From contig CAZKBP010000009.1 in assembly GCA_964551015.1 (NCBI GenBank), forward strand, positions 1 through 64,000: 64,000 nucleotides of DNA, given 5' to 3'. Numbering within the stretch: the first letter of the stretch is position 1; each line of letters begins with the position of its first letter. Positions 9,264-16,841 of the stretch are shown piece after piece. Both the position numbers and the translations under genes were made by a program. The DNA comes from CAZKBP01 sp964551015 (GTDB lineage Bacteria > Bacteroidota > Bacteroidia > Cytophagales > Microscillaceae). The notes beneath the pieces were generated by a model that searched no databases, was not told the DNA's origin, and was given only the letters and a program-made list of their open reading frames with translations.

Positions 9264-10016
9264 TTGATTTACATAAGCTTCAGTAAATCGCTCAACACCT
9301 CCGAGGGCATTCTCCCCCTAGAAGTTGACCTTTCTCTAGAATCTCAACAAACCATTGCCCTCTTTGGCAAATCAGGAGTAGGTAAAACCACTTTTCTGCG
9401 GATACTGGCGGGGCTAACCCTGCCCGAAAAGGGTTGTATACAGATAGACGGCAAAACTTGGCTAGATCGATCTCAGGGCAAAAGTCTGGCCGTGCAAAAG
9501 CGACAAATTGGCTTTGTTTTTCAAGAACAAGCCCTCTTCCCACATCTTAGTGTGCTTGGAAATCTAGAGTACGCCTTGCAAATACCCGCTTGGTGGCAAA
9601 TTGGCTATAAATCTTGGAAAAAAGCAAAAAACCAAGAATACATTTACATCGAAGAACTTTTGCAAATAACCGAGCTAGAAAAACTGGCCGACCGCAAACC
9701 CCACCAATTGTCAGGAGGACAAAGACAACGTGTAGCTTTGGCCAGAGCCTTGGTCCGAAAACCTAAATTATTGCTTTTAGATGAACCGCTTACCGCTCTC
9801 GATCAGGAAATGCGCTTGAAGCTTCGTCATGTCATCAAGAGAGTTCAGGAAAAATTTGCCATCACTACTTTCTTGGTTAGCCACGAGATTAGTGAGATTC
9901 GGGCCTTGGCCGATTGGGTATTGACTCTTGAAGCGGGCAAAGTCAAGCTGGCTGGCCCTCCTTCTGAGGTTTTTGAACTCAGAGGAATGAAAGAAGATTG
10001 GGGAGTAAAACGTTAG
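9264..10016 (+). CDS. ABC transporter ATP-binding protein, ModC/CysA-like, orphan
   Basis: ATPase subunit of an importer-type ABC transporter. Walker A GKSGVGKTT begins near residue 35, the Q-loop VFQEQALFPHLSV is at about 85-97, the signature LSGGQ at 149-153, and Walker B LLLLDEPLTALD at 169-180. The closest group by eye is ModC/PotA/CysA (molybdate, polyamine, sulfate), but at 250 residues it lacks the C-terminal TOBE regulatory domain and no permease or binding protein is nearby. The start is TTG at 9264; the first ATG is much too far inside. It is separated from sdhB by a terminator and from dtd by 109 bases, so its substrate is unknown. Confidence 0.88.
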   Translation: MIYISFSKSLNTSEGILPLEVDLSLESQQTIALFGKSGVGKTTFLRILAGLTLPEKGCIQIDGKTWLDRSQGKSLAVQKRQIGFVFQEQALFPHLSVLGNLEYALQIPAWWQIGYKSWKKAKNQEYIYIEELLQITELEKLADRKPHQLSGGQRQRVALARALVRKPKLLLLDEPLTALDQEMRLKLRHVIKRVQEKFAITTFLVSHEISEIRALADWVLTLEAGKVKLAGPPSEVFELRGMKEDWGVKR

Positions 10017-10039
10017 TTTATTTTGAGTGTGATTTTTGA

Positions 10040-10047
10040 TAAATTTG
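10040..10047 (+). promoter_or_regulatory. Candidate -7 box TAAATTTG upstream of dtd
   Basis: TAnnTTTG match in the 109-base gap, giving a leader of about 70 bases. TTTG at 10022-10025 is only 14 bases upstream, shorter than the usual spacer, so the match is partial. Confidence 0.35.
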
Positions 10048-10125
10048 TTTTGAGCCTGAGCTTGTAAAAAAACCCAAGACAAAATTAATTTCATTAATTA
10101 ACAGCAAATAACTACCTGAGACTTT

Positions 10126-10578
10126 ATGATCGTGGTGATTCAAAGAGTATCCGCAGCTTCCGTGCACATTGACGGCGAGCTAAAGGGAAAGATCGAGAAG
10201 GGGCTGATGATTCTGCTTGGTATTGCCCGAGAAGACCAACGAGAAGATATAGAATGGCTGGTAAAGAAGATTGTAAACCTTCGAGTCTTTAGCGATGAAG
10301 CGAACAAAATGAACCTTTCTGTCAAGGATATAGAAGGTCAAATATTACTAGTAAGTCAATTTACACTACACGCAAGTACTAAAAAAGGAAATCGTCCTTC
10401 TTTCATCGAGGCCGCCCCACCCGAGCAAGCGATTCCTCTCTATGAACAATTTATCAAACAACTCGAAGAAGCATTAGGAAATGAGCTGGCCACAGGAGAG
10501 TTTGGGGCGGATATGCAAGTCAGTTTAGTCAACGACGGCCCCGTAACTATTATCATAGATTCTAAACAACGTCGTTAA
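10126..10578 (+). CDS. dtd: D-aminoacyl-tRNA deacylase
   Basis: Cytoplasmic proofreading enzyme that hydrolyses D-aminoacyl-tRNA (and Gly-tRNAAla), recycling tRNA and keeping D-amino acids out of proteins. The 150-residue protein carries both signature blocks: SQFTL at 77-81 and the cross-subunit Gly-cisPro motif in NDGPVT at 136-141. Starting MIVVIQRVSAASV is the standard N-terminus, so the ATG at 10126 is secure. The LRR/BRCT gene follows after 53 bases on the same strand and may be cotranscribed. Confidence 0.96.
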   Translation: MIVVIQRVSAASVHIDGELKGKIEKGLMILLGIAREDQREDIEWLVKKIVNLRVFSDEANKMNLSVKDIEGQILLVSQFTLHASTKKGNRPSFIEAAPPEQAIPLYEQFIKQLEEALGNELATGEFGADMQVSLVNDGPVTIIIDSKQRR

Positions 10579-10631
10579 GTTAATAGAAGTTGAAGTAAAA
10601 TTATTACTAAATCAATCCAGCTTTTAAGCGT

Positions 10632-12569
10632 ATGCGCTACCGTGGCTTAGAAAACGCGCTCAAATCTAAGGATAAAATCACGAAGTTAGAGATTCATTAT
10701 CGTGCTGAACAAAGCTACGAGTTTATTGCAGACTTTCAGCAAGTTTCAGAGATCGCCTTTTACAATTTTCCTGCCTCACGCTTTCCCCAGGCCGTTCTGC
10801 ATTTACCTCGCCTCAAGAGTTTATCCTTGGTTATGGGCTTAGAAGAAATTCCCTGCCTCATTTTTCAAATGACCTGGCTGAAAAAACTGGTTATTCAACA
10901 CCTTCCTCTGCAAACTCTGCCAGTAAAAATTAAAAAGCTATCTGCCTTGGAGGAGCTCCGCCTCAATTATACTTACCTGCGTGAATTACCTGAAGACATC
11001 TGCACGCTCCATCAATTGCAAATCCTGCATCTAGAAAATAATCAACTAAATTTTATCCCTGAACCCATAGACCAGCTCCCCGTATTGAGAAGGCTTCTTT
11101 TGGCTAATAACCGTTTGGAATGCCTGCCCGAGCGAATTGCCCTCACTAAGCTAGAAAAATTGAGCCTACACGGCAACCCCTTGATGGATCATCTCGGAAC
11201 AGAAAGACAAAAGATCGTGAAATTACTAAGACAATTTGAGCGCACTCAACTCCCCCCTTCTCAAAGAAAATTGTATTTTCAGCAATTCTTAGGTAATCGG
11301 GCAAAAGTACAGCAACTCGCTCGTCACGAAGAAATCTTACAAGGATTGAACAGCCTACACGCGCTCGTGAGATGGCATAGTTCGCAATATCTTTATGAGC
11401 ATGAAGCTAGTCCTTTTTGTACAGACCACGCGCACCGTCAGCCTAAAATGTGCCTTTGGATCATCGGCAGAATACACCAAATGCGCAGAGATGAAATTCG
11501 GAAGAAATTATCGAGTCGAGATATTCAAGTGAGTAAGCGTTATCACGAACAAGTTACGCACATCATCGTAGGAGAATACCCTAAGACGCAGCTCTTGAAA
11601 GCCATGGCGACCAAGTGCCCCTTGGTATCGCAAGGACATCTCCTCAATTTTTTGCAGAAAATAGAACCTCCTTACCTGCATCAAGCTGACCTAGAGACGG
11701 AAAAAAAGGCAAAAAAAGTAGCCCGTCTGCTCAATCACGGCGAATTAGCCAATCAACAATTAGGACTCAAGATGGCTTGGGGAGGCGGGATTCATCCTGC
11801 TTATTTCTACGATATCTTAATGCTTTATCTTTGGAACCCTGACCAGCAGGTGAAGAAGCAAGCCGAAAAAGTACTGGCAAAGCACTTGCCCTACTATCAT
11901 TTTTTACACTTGAAAATGCATGAGAAGGCTTATGACGATCAGGCTTCCGAGGCTTCTTTACATATTTATCTTAGTCAGATTTGTAATGATTTCTTTGAAG
12001 CGGATCGCTTGGGAATTCATTTTTACCGACGCTTTGGAAAAGCCAAGCGTTTTTGTCTGAAATATCCACACGCTTTCGTAGAGGTTTGTCGGGACTTACA
12101 GGTTAATAACGTTCTCAACCTTACTCAGCAGGCACTTTGCGTATTACCCGATCAAATCAGCCAGTTAGAACAGCTAAAAACGATCTACCTTACAGAAAAC
12201 GCACTCGTCGATTTACCAAAAGGTTTGTCTAATCTGACTCGCCTAAAAGCCCTTTACCTCCAAAAGAATCGCTTTGAAACCTTTCCCGAGATCATACTTG
12301 ACTTGGCTCATCTGAAAATGCTGAGTTTAGCACAAAATTATCTCAGGCATATTCCCGAAGAAATTAGAAATTTACAAGAACTGGAAAGCTTGAATTTGGC
12401 CGATAACGCCCTGACCCAATTACCTGAGGGGATAAGCAATTTACAGAAGCTTCGTTATTTAGACTTGACCAACAATCCAATTGCCCGTGATCGCGAGCGT
12501 ATTAGGAATCTGAGGCAAAAGCTCCCACGCTGCAAAATTGTCTTGGATGAAAAAGGAAATCAGATATAA
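10632..12569 (+). CDS. Leucine-rich-repeat protein with internal BRCT-like domain
   Basis: Cytoplasmic-looking 645-residue protein with no signal peptide or membrane helix. An LRR block lies at about 60-180 (repeats such as LEELRLNYTYLRELPEDI, typical 23-residue LPxx type). Residues about 270-348 look like a BRCT domain: hydrophobic strand CLWIIGRI, Arg-rich helix RRDEIRKKLSS, then QVTHIIVGEYPKTQLLKAM and a closing helix LVSQGHLLNFLQKI, which parallels the T-H-x-V-G...K...A...W pattern, with the usual Trp missing. Residues 350-480 are helical. A second LRR block covers about 495-620. Such proteins are protein-binding scaffolds; BRCT domains usually bind phosphopeptides or DNA ends. Function unknown; the BRCT call is by eye. 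Confidence 0.8.
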   Translation: MRYRGLENALKSKDKITKLEIHYRAEQSYEFIADFQQVSEIAFYNFPASRFPQAVLHLPRLKSLSLVMGLEEIPCLIFQMTWLKKLVIQHLPLQTLPVKIKKLSALEELRLNYTYLRELPEDICTLHQLQILHLENNQLNFIPEPIDQLPVLRRLLLANNRLECLPERIALTKLEKLSLHGNPLMDHLGTERQKIVKLLRQFERTQLPPSQRKLYFQQFLGNRAKVQQLARHEEILQGLNSLHALVRWHSSQYLYEHEASPFCTDHAHRQPKMCLWIIGRIHQMRRDEIRKKLSSRDIQVSKRYHEQVTHIIVGEYPKTQLLKAMATKCPLVSQGHLLNFLQKIEPPYLHQADLETEKKAKKVARLLNHGELANQQLGLKMAWGGGIHPAYFYDILMLYLWNPDQQVKKQAEKVLAKHLPYYHFLHLKMHEKAYDDQASEASLHIYLSQICNDFFEADRLGIHFYRRFGKAKRFCLKYPHAFVEVCRDLQVNNVLNLTQQALCVLPDQISQLEQLKTIYLTENALVDLPKGLSNLTRLKALYLQKNRFETFPEIILDLAHLKMLSLAQNYLRHIPEEIRNLQELESLNLADNALTQLPEGISNLQKLRYLDLTNNPIARDRERIRNLRQKLPRCKIVLDEKGNQI

Positions 12570-12613
12570 ACCAAGCTATATCCAATTTCTTCTTCACGAA
12601 AACTGAAAGAAAT

Positions 12614-13105
12614 TTAGGAAATTTTGATTTCTCGTTCGTTTTGGTCAGGTGCTTTCTTGGCAATCTGCACGATCAGAATACCATCTGTATACTTGGCGTC
12701 AATTTTCTCAGGATCAGCTTCTTTGGGAAGGCGGTACGCACGCTTGAATTTGCCAAAATCAAATTCGCGGCGACGATATTTTTCTTCCTCACTGAGTGTT
12801 GACTCTAAATCTGCTTCAATGTGGAGGTGATCTTCTACCAAGCTAATTTTAAAACTCTCTTTGCTCAGCCCAGGGGCGGCGATCTCAATGCGATATGCCT
12901 CTTTGCTTTCCACCACATTCATGAGGGGATAATTGCTCGCGAAGTCTTGCCCCATGTTTTCTTGAAACTCCTTACGGAAATCCTCACCAAACTCTTTCAT
13001 CTTTTGCGTGAAGGTTTTGAGGTCGGTGAAGAGCACCTCATCCATGAAATCAAAAAACTTTTTCCTGCGTTCTTTGCGCTCGGAACCACAATTGGAATAG
13101 GTCAT
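12614..13105 (-). CDS. Small heat-shock protein, Hsp20/alpha-crystallin family
   Basis: ATP-independent holdase that binds unfolding proteins and forms oligomers. The 163-residue protein has a charged N-terminal arm (about 1-50) and an alpha-crystallin domain (about 58-155): NVVESKEAYRIEIAAPGLSK opens it, and FKRAYRLPKEADPEKIDAKY is the typical strand before GILIVQIAKK. The C-terminal IxI anchor is approximated by EIKIS at the very end. It lies downstream of the two PspB-like genes on the same strand after a 195-base gap, and is convergent with the LRR gene. Confidence 0.93.
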   Translation of the reverse strand: MTYSNCGSERKERRKKFFDFMDEVLFTDLKTFTQKMKEFGEDFRKEFQENMGQDFASNYPLMNVVESKEAYRIEIAAPGLSKESFKISLVEDHLHIEADLESTLSEEEKYRRREFDFGKFKRAYRLPKEADPEKIDAKYTDGILIVQIAKKAPDQNEREIKIS

Positions 13106-13300
13106 AATTAACGGGATTATATTAAGTTTTAAAGGTTATATGGAAACGCATCACAAGTAGAATACCAAGCCAATAAATTAGCCTATCTGGCAGGTTTAGC
13201 AAATATCATTCGCAATTTTGCTGACAGTTTGTCTGAAAATTTTCTCCGATTTATAAGAGACAAAATGTCAGCCGAGTACCCAGATGGGGACAAGGGGAGT

Positions 13301-13633
13301 TTAGGAATCAGACTGTTCTTTAATTCTTTGGCTAAGTGCTTGTATTTTTCGTGTGTTAGCTTCAGATTCATCGGAGCCTTTAAGAGCCAACAAATCGGGG
13401 TCAATACTGGTGATAATCGTCTCGATATTTTCTACGCGCTCAGCTAGCTTCTGATTAGTACGAGCCATTTGATTAATTGCCTCTATATCATCCGGCGAAA
13501 GTAGGGGGTTTTCGCCCAAGACTTCATATCTCTTTTTTTGTAAATCATAATACAGTCCTCCTATAATGGCGGTGATAGGAATGAGTACCCAGATTACGCT
13601 GGGGTGGATTAATTTCTCAAGTAGATCAAACAT
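13301..13633 (-). CDS. PspB-like small membrane protein, copy 2
   Basis: 110-residue bitopic protein: short N-terminus, one transmembrane helix (about 11-28, PSVIWVLIPITAIIGGLYY), then a charged helical/coiled-coil part containing LSPDDIEAINQMARTNQK and AERVENIETIITSIDPDL. Helix followed by a LSxxD...L...RxxxLExII pattern resembles PspB of the phage-shock response, where the soluble helix contacts PspC and PspA/F. It is a clear tandem paralogue of the gene 18 bases upstream. A C-terminal extension (ANTRKIQALSQRIKEQ) is longer than in classical PspB (about 75 residues). The PspB relation is my inference; no pspA or pspF is in the window. Confidence 0.75.
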   Translation of the reverse strand: MFDLLEKLIHPSVIWVLIPITAIIGGLYYDLQKKRYEVLGENPLLSPDDIEAINQMARTNQKLAERVENIETIITSIDPDLLALKGSDESEANTRKIQALSQRIKEQSDS

Positions 13634-13651
13634 AATAAATCTGTATTAGGT

Positions 13652-13957
13652 TTAGGAAGATTTTAGTTTATCAGAAAGTTGCTTCACACGCTCTTGGTTA
13701 TTATCCTCGTTTTCAGAAGCTTTGAGGGTAAGCAAATCTTGATCTATGCTAGTAATGATGGCTTCTAGATTCTCAAGGCGGTCTTTCATGTCCGCATTAT
13801 CTCTGATCATCCCCGCCAGCATTTTTTTATCCTCGCTACTGAGGCCGGGGTTTTGTTTGGCTTTGATTTTGAGCGAGGTAAGATAAAAACCACCAATGAT
13901 AGCACTCAGTGGGATTAAAAAGACCAAGACTTCCGGTCGGAATATATCAGGAAACAT
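13652..13957 (-). CDS. PspB-like small membrane protein, copy 1
   Basis: 101-residue paralogue of the following gene. It has a transmembrane helix (about 8-27, EVLVFLIPLSAIIGGFYL), then LSSEDKKMLAGMIRDNADMK and DRLENLEAIITSIDQDLLTL. Shared blocks between the two copies are IPxxAIIGG, the LSxxD helix and EAIITSID/ETIITSID, so they arose by tandem duplication. The LSxxxxxxLxxMxxxxxxMxxRLxxLExII pattern is close to enterobacterial PspB. It is first of the minus-strand group copy 1, copy 2, hsp20; the 330-base gap upstream must hold the promoter. Confidence 0.77.
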   Translation of the reverse strand: MFPDIFRPEVLVFLIPLSAIIGGFYLTSLKIKAKQNPGLSSEDKKMLAGMIRDNADMKDRLENLEAIITSIDQDLLTLKASENEDNNQERVKQLSDKLKSS

Positions 13958-14287
13958 ATGTGTAGAATTTAAAGATGAATAATGGCTAAAAAATTGTATT
14001 TTCTTATTGAGGAAGTTCCTAGCTTAGTAAACTTTATCAATATTTTGAGACATTAGTCTTAGATACTTTGCTAAAATTACGAGTTTATCCACAAAAAAAC
14101 AATCACTTGCAAAAACAAGCTACTGGGTATTGCATAGTACTCTTGTTTTGATTAACGGAAATACAAGAATTTAGTTCAGACACTTGGATTTAATTTTTAA
14201 ATTTGTACGATACACGAAGGTATGGATGCTAGGAATCTCTCTGGCCACCATAGAAAAACCACTCGTTCATCATTAGAATCATCATTT
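13958..14287. other. Divergent intergenic region
   Basis: AT-rich gap between the divergent PspB-like and esterase genes, holding promoters in both directions. An in-frame ATG at 14222 would extend the esterase by 22 residues, but those residues are hydrophilic and precede a normal signal peptide, so I treat 14222-14287 as leader. Apart from the -7 box at 14198 nothing else is evident. Confidence 0.5.
14198..14205 (+). promoter_or_regulatory. Candidate -7 box TAAATTTG for the esterase/SGNH/MBOAT group
   Basis: Exact TAnnTTTG match followed by TACGA, 82 bases before the chosen start. No clean TTG at -33 (TTC at 14176 is the nearest by position). Confidence 0.42.
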
Positions 14288-15076
14288 ATGAAGTCAATCT
14301 ATCTCAAAATATATTGCCTCACCCTCCTCTCTTGTCTTAGCTTAGCAGCCAAGGCTCAATCCCAGTATAAAGATTACATAGAGTTTGAGAAGCATACTTT
14401 TGAAAATGAGCAAGGTGAACTCCCCTACCGCTTGCTCAAACCCATACAATATGACGAAAACCAATCCTACCCTTTGGTGCTTTTTTTCCACGGGGCAGGG
14501 GAGCGAGGCTATGACAACGTAGTTCCACTTACCCATATTGCCCCGCTATTTACCAAGGGAGTCAATCGGAAGTATTATCCTTGCTTTGTCCTCGTCCCTC
14601 AATGTCCACCTGAGCAGCGATGGGTAGAAGTGGATTGGAGTGCTGAGGCACACGATATTCCCCAAGAACCGTCTACCCCAATGCAGTTGACATTAAATCT
14701 ATTGGATGAAATCATAGAAAACTACCACATCGACACCAATCGCTTGTATGTAACGGGGCTTTCCATGGGAGGCTTTGCTACCTGGGATATTATAGCCCGT
14801 TACCCAGATACATTTGCAGCAGCCGTACCCATCTGCGGAGGCGGGGACGTGGCGACTACCGAAGAGATTAAGGACATCCCTCTTTGGGCTTTTCACGGTA
14901 AGCTAGATCAAGTGGTACTGGTATCTCGCTCACGCGATATGATTCTGTCCATACGGGAGGCGGGCGGCAAGCCCAAGTACACAGAGTATCCTAATGAGTA
15001 CCACGGTAGCTGGAAACCCGCTTATCAGGAGCCTGATTTACTGAAGTGGATGTTTGCCCAAAAAAAACAACCCTAA
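14288..15076 (+). CDS. Secreted alpha/beta-hydrolase (esterase/peptidase, PHB-depolymerase-like)
   Basis: Exported serine hydrolase of the dienelactone-hydrolase/predicted-peptidase group. I start at the ATG at 14288 because MKSIYLKIYCLTLLSC begins a signal peptide ending at AKAQ. The oxyanion motif HGAGERG is at about 68-74, the nucleophile Ser159 is in GLSMGG, Asp207 in GKLDQ and His239 in EYHG complete the triad; the size (262 residues) and layout match the one-domain family found next to glycan genes. It is 36 bases upstream of the first SGNH gene and probably belongs to the same operon, so an ester or acyl-glycan substrate is a reasonable guess, though not shown. Confidence 0.88.
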   Translation: MKSIYLKIYCLTLLSCLSLAAKAQSQYKDYIEFEKHTFENEQGELPYRLLKPIQYDENQSYPLVLFFHGAGERGYDNVVPLTHIAPLFTKGVNRKYYPCFVLVPQCPPEQRWVEVDWSAEAHDIPQEPSTPMQLTLNLLDEIIENYHIDTNRLYVTGLSMGGFATWDIIARYPDTFAAAVPICGGGDVATTEEIKDIPLWAFHGKLDQVVLVSRSRDMILSIREAGGKPKYTEYPNEYHGSWKPAYQEPDLLKWMFAQKKQP

Positions 15077-15112
15077 TTTAAAATCACTGACCTCGGGAAT
15101 TAGCAAGCGACC

Positions 15113-15892
15113 ATGAAACAAATACATCCTCTGTGGGAAGTCATTTTTATTCTAATATTGACCCTAGGCGTGTTGAGTTTTTACTCTTGGCTAGATTATG
15201 AAATTTCATTTGAAGTCGAGCTGAAAAAAACCAACCTAAAAGCGTATCTCGTTCCTCCCGAACCAGAACCTTTCCTAGCGGATGTATTCCAAAATTTCTT
15301 ACAAGCGAATTTGGACTCTGCTTTGAACCTAAGAGAACCACGTGCCAAGGTCGATTCTTCATCCCACCGAATTCTACTGACGGGAGACTCTATGTGTGAG
15401 GGGCTCATGTTTCGCTTCAAAGAGTACGCTACGCACAATGACCACGAACTCAAAACGGTCATCTGGTATAGCTCTACGACAGTTTGGTGGAGCGAATCAG
15501 ATAGCCTGAAGAAATTGGTTAAAAAATATGATCCAGACTATATTTTCTTTACCACCGGCTCGAATGAGCTTTTTATTAGGAATATTGAGGAACGTGAAAA
15601 ATACATAGAAGATATTATCGCCCAAGCCGGAGATCGTAAGTTTATCTGGATTGGCCCTCCCAATTGGGCAGAAGATACGGGCATCAACGATTTGATTGAG
15701 AAAAATGTAGGAGAAGATCGCTTTTTCGAATCTCGTTATCTGGAGTTTGAGCGAGGCCCAGACGGAGCGCATCCTACCTGGAGTTCGGCAGCCGTGTGGG
15801 CTGACACCATCTCGAGCTGGGTTATGCAAAAAAGTCGGCACAAAATTCTCTTGGAAAAACCAAAAAAAGACAAGAAAAAGCCAAAGACATAA
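15113..15892 (+). CDS. Membrane-anchored SGNH/GDSL hydrolase, copy 1
   Basis: SGNH-fold hydrolase or acyltransferase facing the periplasm: an N-terminal transmembrane helix (about 8-26) is followed by a short linker and the catalytic domain. Block I is GDSM with Ser93; block III is GSNE at 149-152 where the usual GxND is changed to GSNE; block V is DGAH with Asp217 and His220. Block II Gly is not obvious. The same arrangement occurs in AlgX/AlgJ and other acetyltransferases that work with an MBOAT protein, and an MBOAT gene follows at 16842. The neighbour at 16008 is a paralogue with identical motif order. I infer transfer of acyl groups to an exported glycan. Confidence 0.87.
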   Translation: MKQIHPLWEVIFILILTLGVLSFYSWLDYEISFEVELKKTNLKAYLVPPEPEPFLADVFQNFLQANLDSALNLREPRAKVDSSSHRILLTGDSMCEGLMFRFKEYATHNDHELKTVIWYSSTTVWWSESDSLKKLVKKYDPDYIFFTTGSNELFIRNIEEREKYIEDIIAQAGDRKFIWIGPPNWAEDTGINDLIEKNVGEDRFFESRYLEFERGPDGAHPTWSSAAVWADTISSWVMQKSRHKILLEKPKKDKKKPKT

Positions 15893-16007
15893 GCCCCGAG
15901 TTGGGCACGCGTGGGTGGAGAATGCGCCCAGGTTCCACACCGGAGACGTATATTAGCAAAACAAAAAATCTCCTGAGCCAAAGATTTAGAAATGAAATAT
16001 TTTGAAA

Positions 16008-16781
16008 ATGATGAAAGATGATATCCAAGTTACCCGACTTGTTTTGTTTGGATTGTTCTTTTTGGTGATCGCGCTAGGATTTTCTATCTGGAATTTCACC
16101 GAGGTTTCTGTGGAAGAAAACCACGATATCGAGGCTTATTTAGCTAGTTTGAATGATTCTCTTGAAGCGGAGTTTATGGAAAATACGGTATTAGACTCCA
16201 ACAAGATTCTAGACAGTAGCCCGCAGCACATTTTGTTTATTGGCGACTCCATGGCCGAAGGATTGCGCTATCCCTTGCAACAATATGCCGATTATAATCA
16301 GCATCAGATGACGACCATTGCCAAGCGTAGTGCTACCATTGTCTCTTGGGTAGGACGAGACAGCAGTGGGCGACTGCGTAAGACGATCGAGGAGATCAAG
16401 CCCTCCTATCTGATTATCTGTTTAGGTTCCAATGAGTTATTTACTCGGGGAGTTGAGCAATATCGTACCTATATTCGCAATATTCTCAAACAAAGTGCAC
16501 CTTATAAGCTCATTTGGATCTGCCCACCCAACTGGAAAAAGGATCGGGGGCTAACCGATATGATGGCCGAGGAGATTGGAGAAAAGCGTTTTTTCCCTTC
16601 CAAAACTTTGAACATTCCTCGGGCGGGAGATGGGATTCATCCTACTTATCAAGGGTATTTTACTTGGGCAGATTCCATTGCTACCTGGATTATGCACCAA
16701 AGTCGCCATCGTATTTTGCTAGAGAAGCCCGTGGAAAAATCAGACCAAGATACTTTATTAGTAAGCCAAACTCGCTTTTAA
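16008..16781 (+). CDS. Membrane-anchored SGNH/GDSL hydrolase, copy 2
   Basis: Paralogue of the gene before it, with N-terminal transmembrane helix (about 9-28) and catalytic SGNH domain: GDSM with Ser81, GSNE at about 140-143, and DGIH with Asp208 and His211. HILFIGDSMAEGL and LIWICPPNWKKDRG match HRILLTGDSMCEGL and FIWIGPPNWAEDTG of copy 1. The frame is open from a TTG at 16002, but ATG codons at 16008 and 16011 are better starts. It precedes the MBOAT gene by 60 bases. Two SGNH partners for one MBOAT may act on different positions of the glycan or form a heterodimer (inference). Confidence 0.87.
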   Translation: MMKDDIQVTRLVLFGLFFLVIALGFSIWNFTEVSVEENHDIEAYLASLNDSLEAEFMENTVLDSNKILDSSPQHILFIGDSMAEGLRYPLQQYADYNQHQMTTIAKRSATIVSWVGRDSSGRLRKTIEEIKPSYLIICLGSNELFTRGVEQYRTYIRNILKQSAPYKLIWICPPNWKKDRGLTDMMAEEIGEKRFFPSKTLNIPRAGDGIHPTYQGYFTWADSIATWIMHQSRHRILLEKPVEKSDQDTLLVSQTRF

Positions 16782-16841
16782 GTTGCGCTTAACAAGATAG
16801 GAACGGTTAGTTTATTTACTTTTAATTTTCATCTGTTGAAG

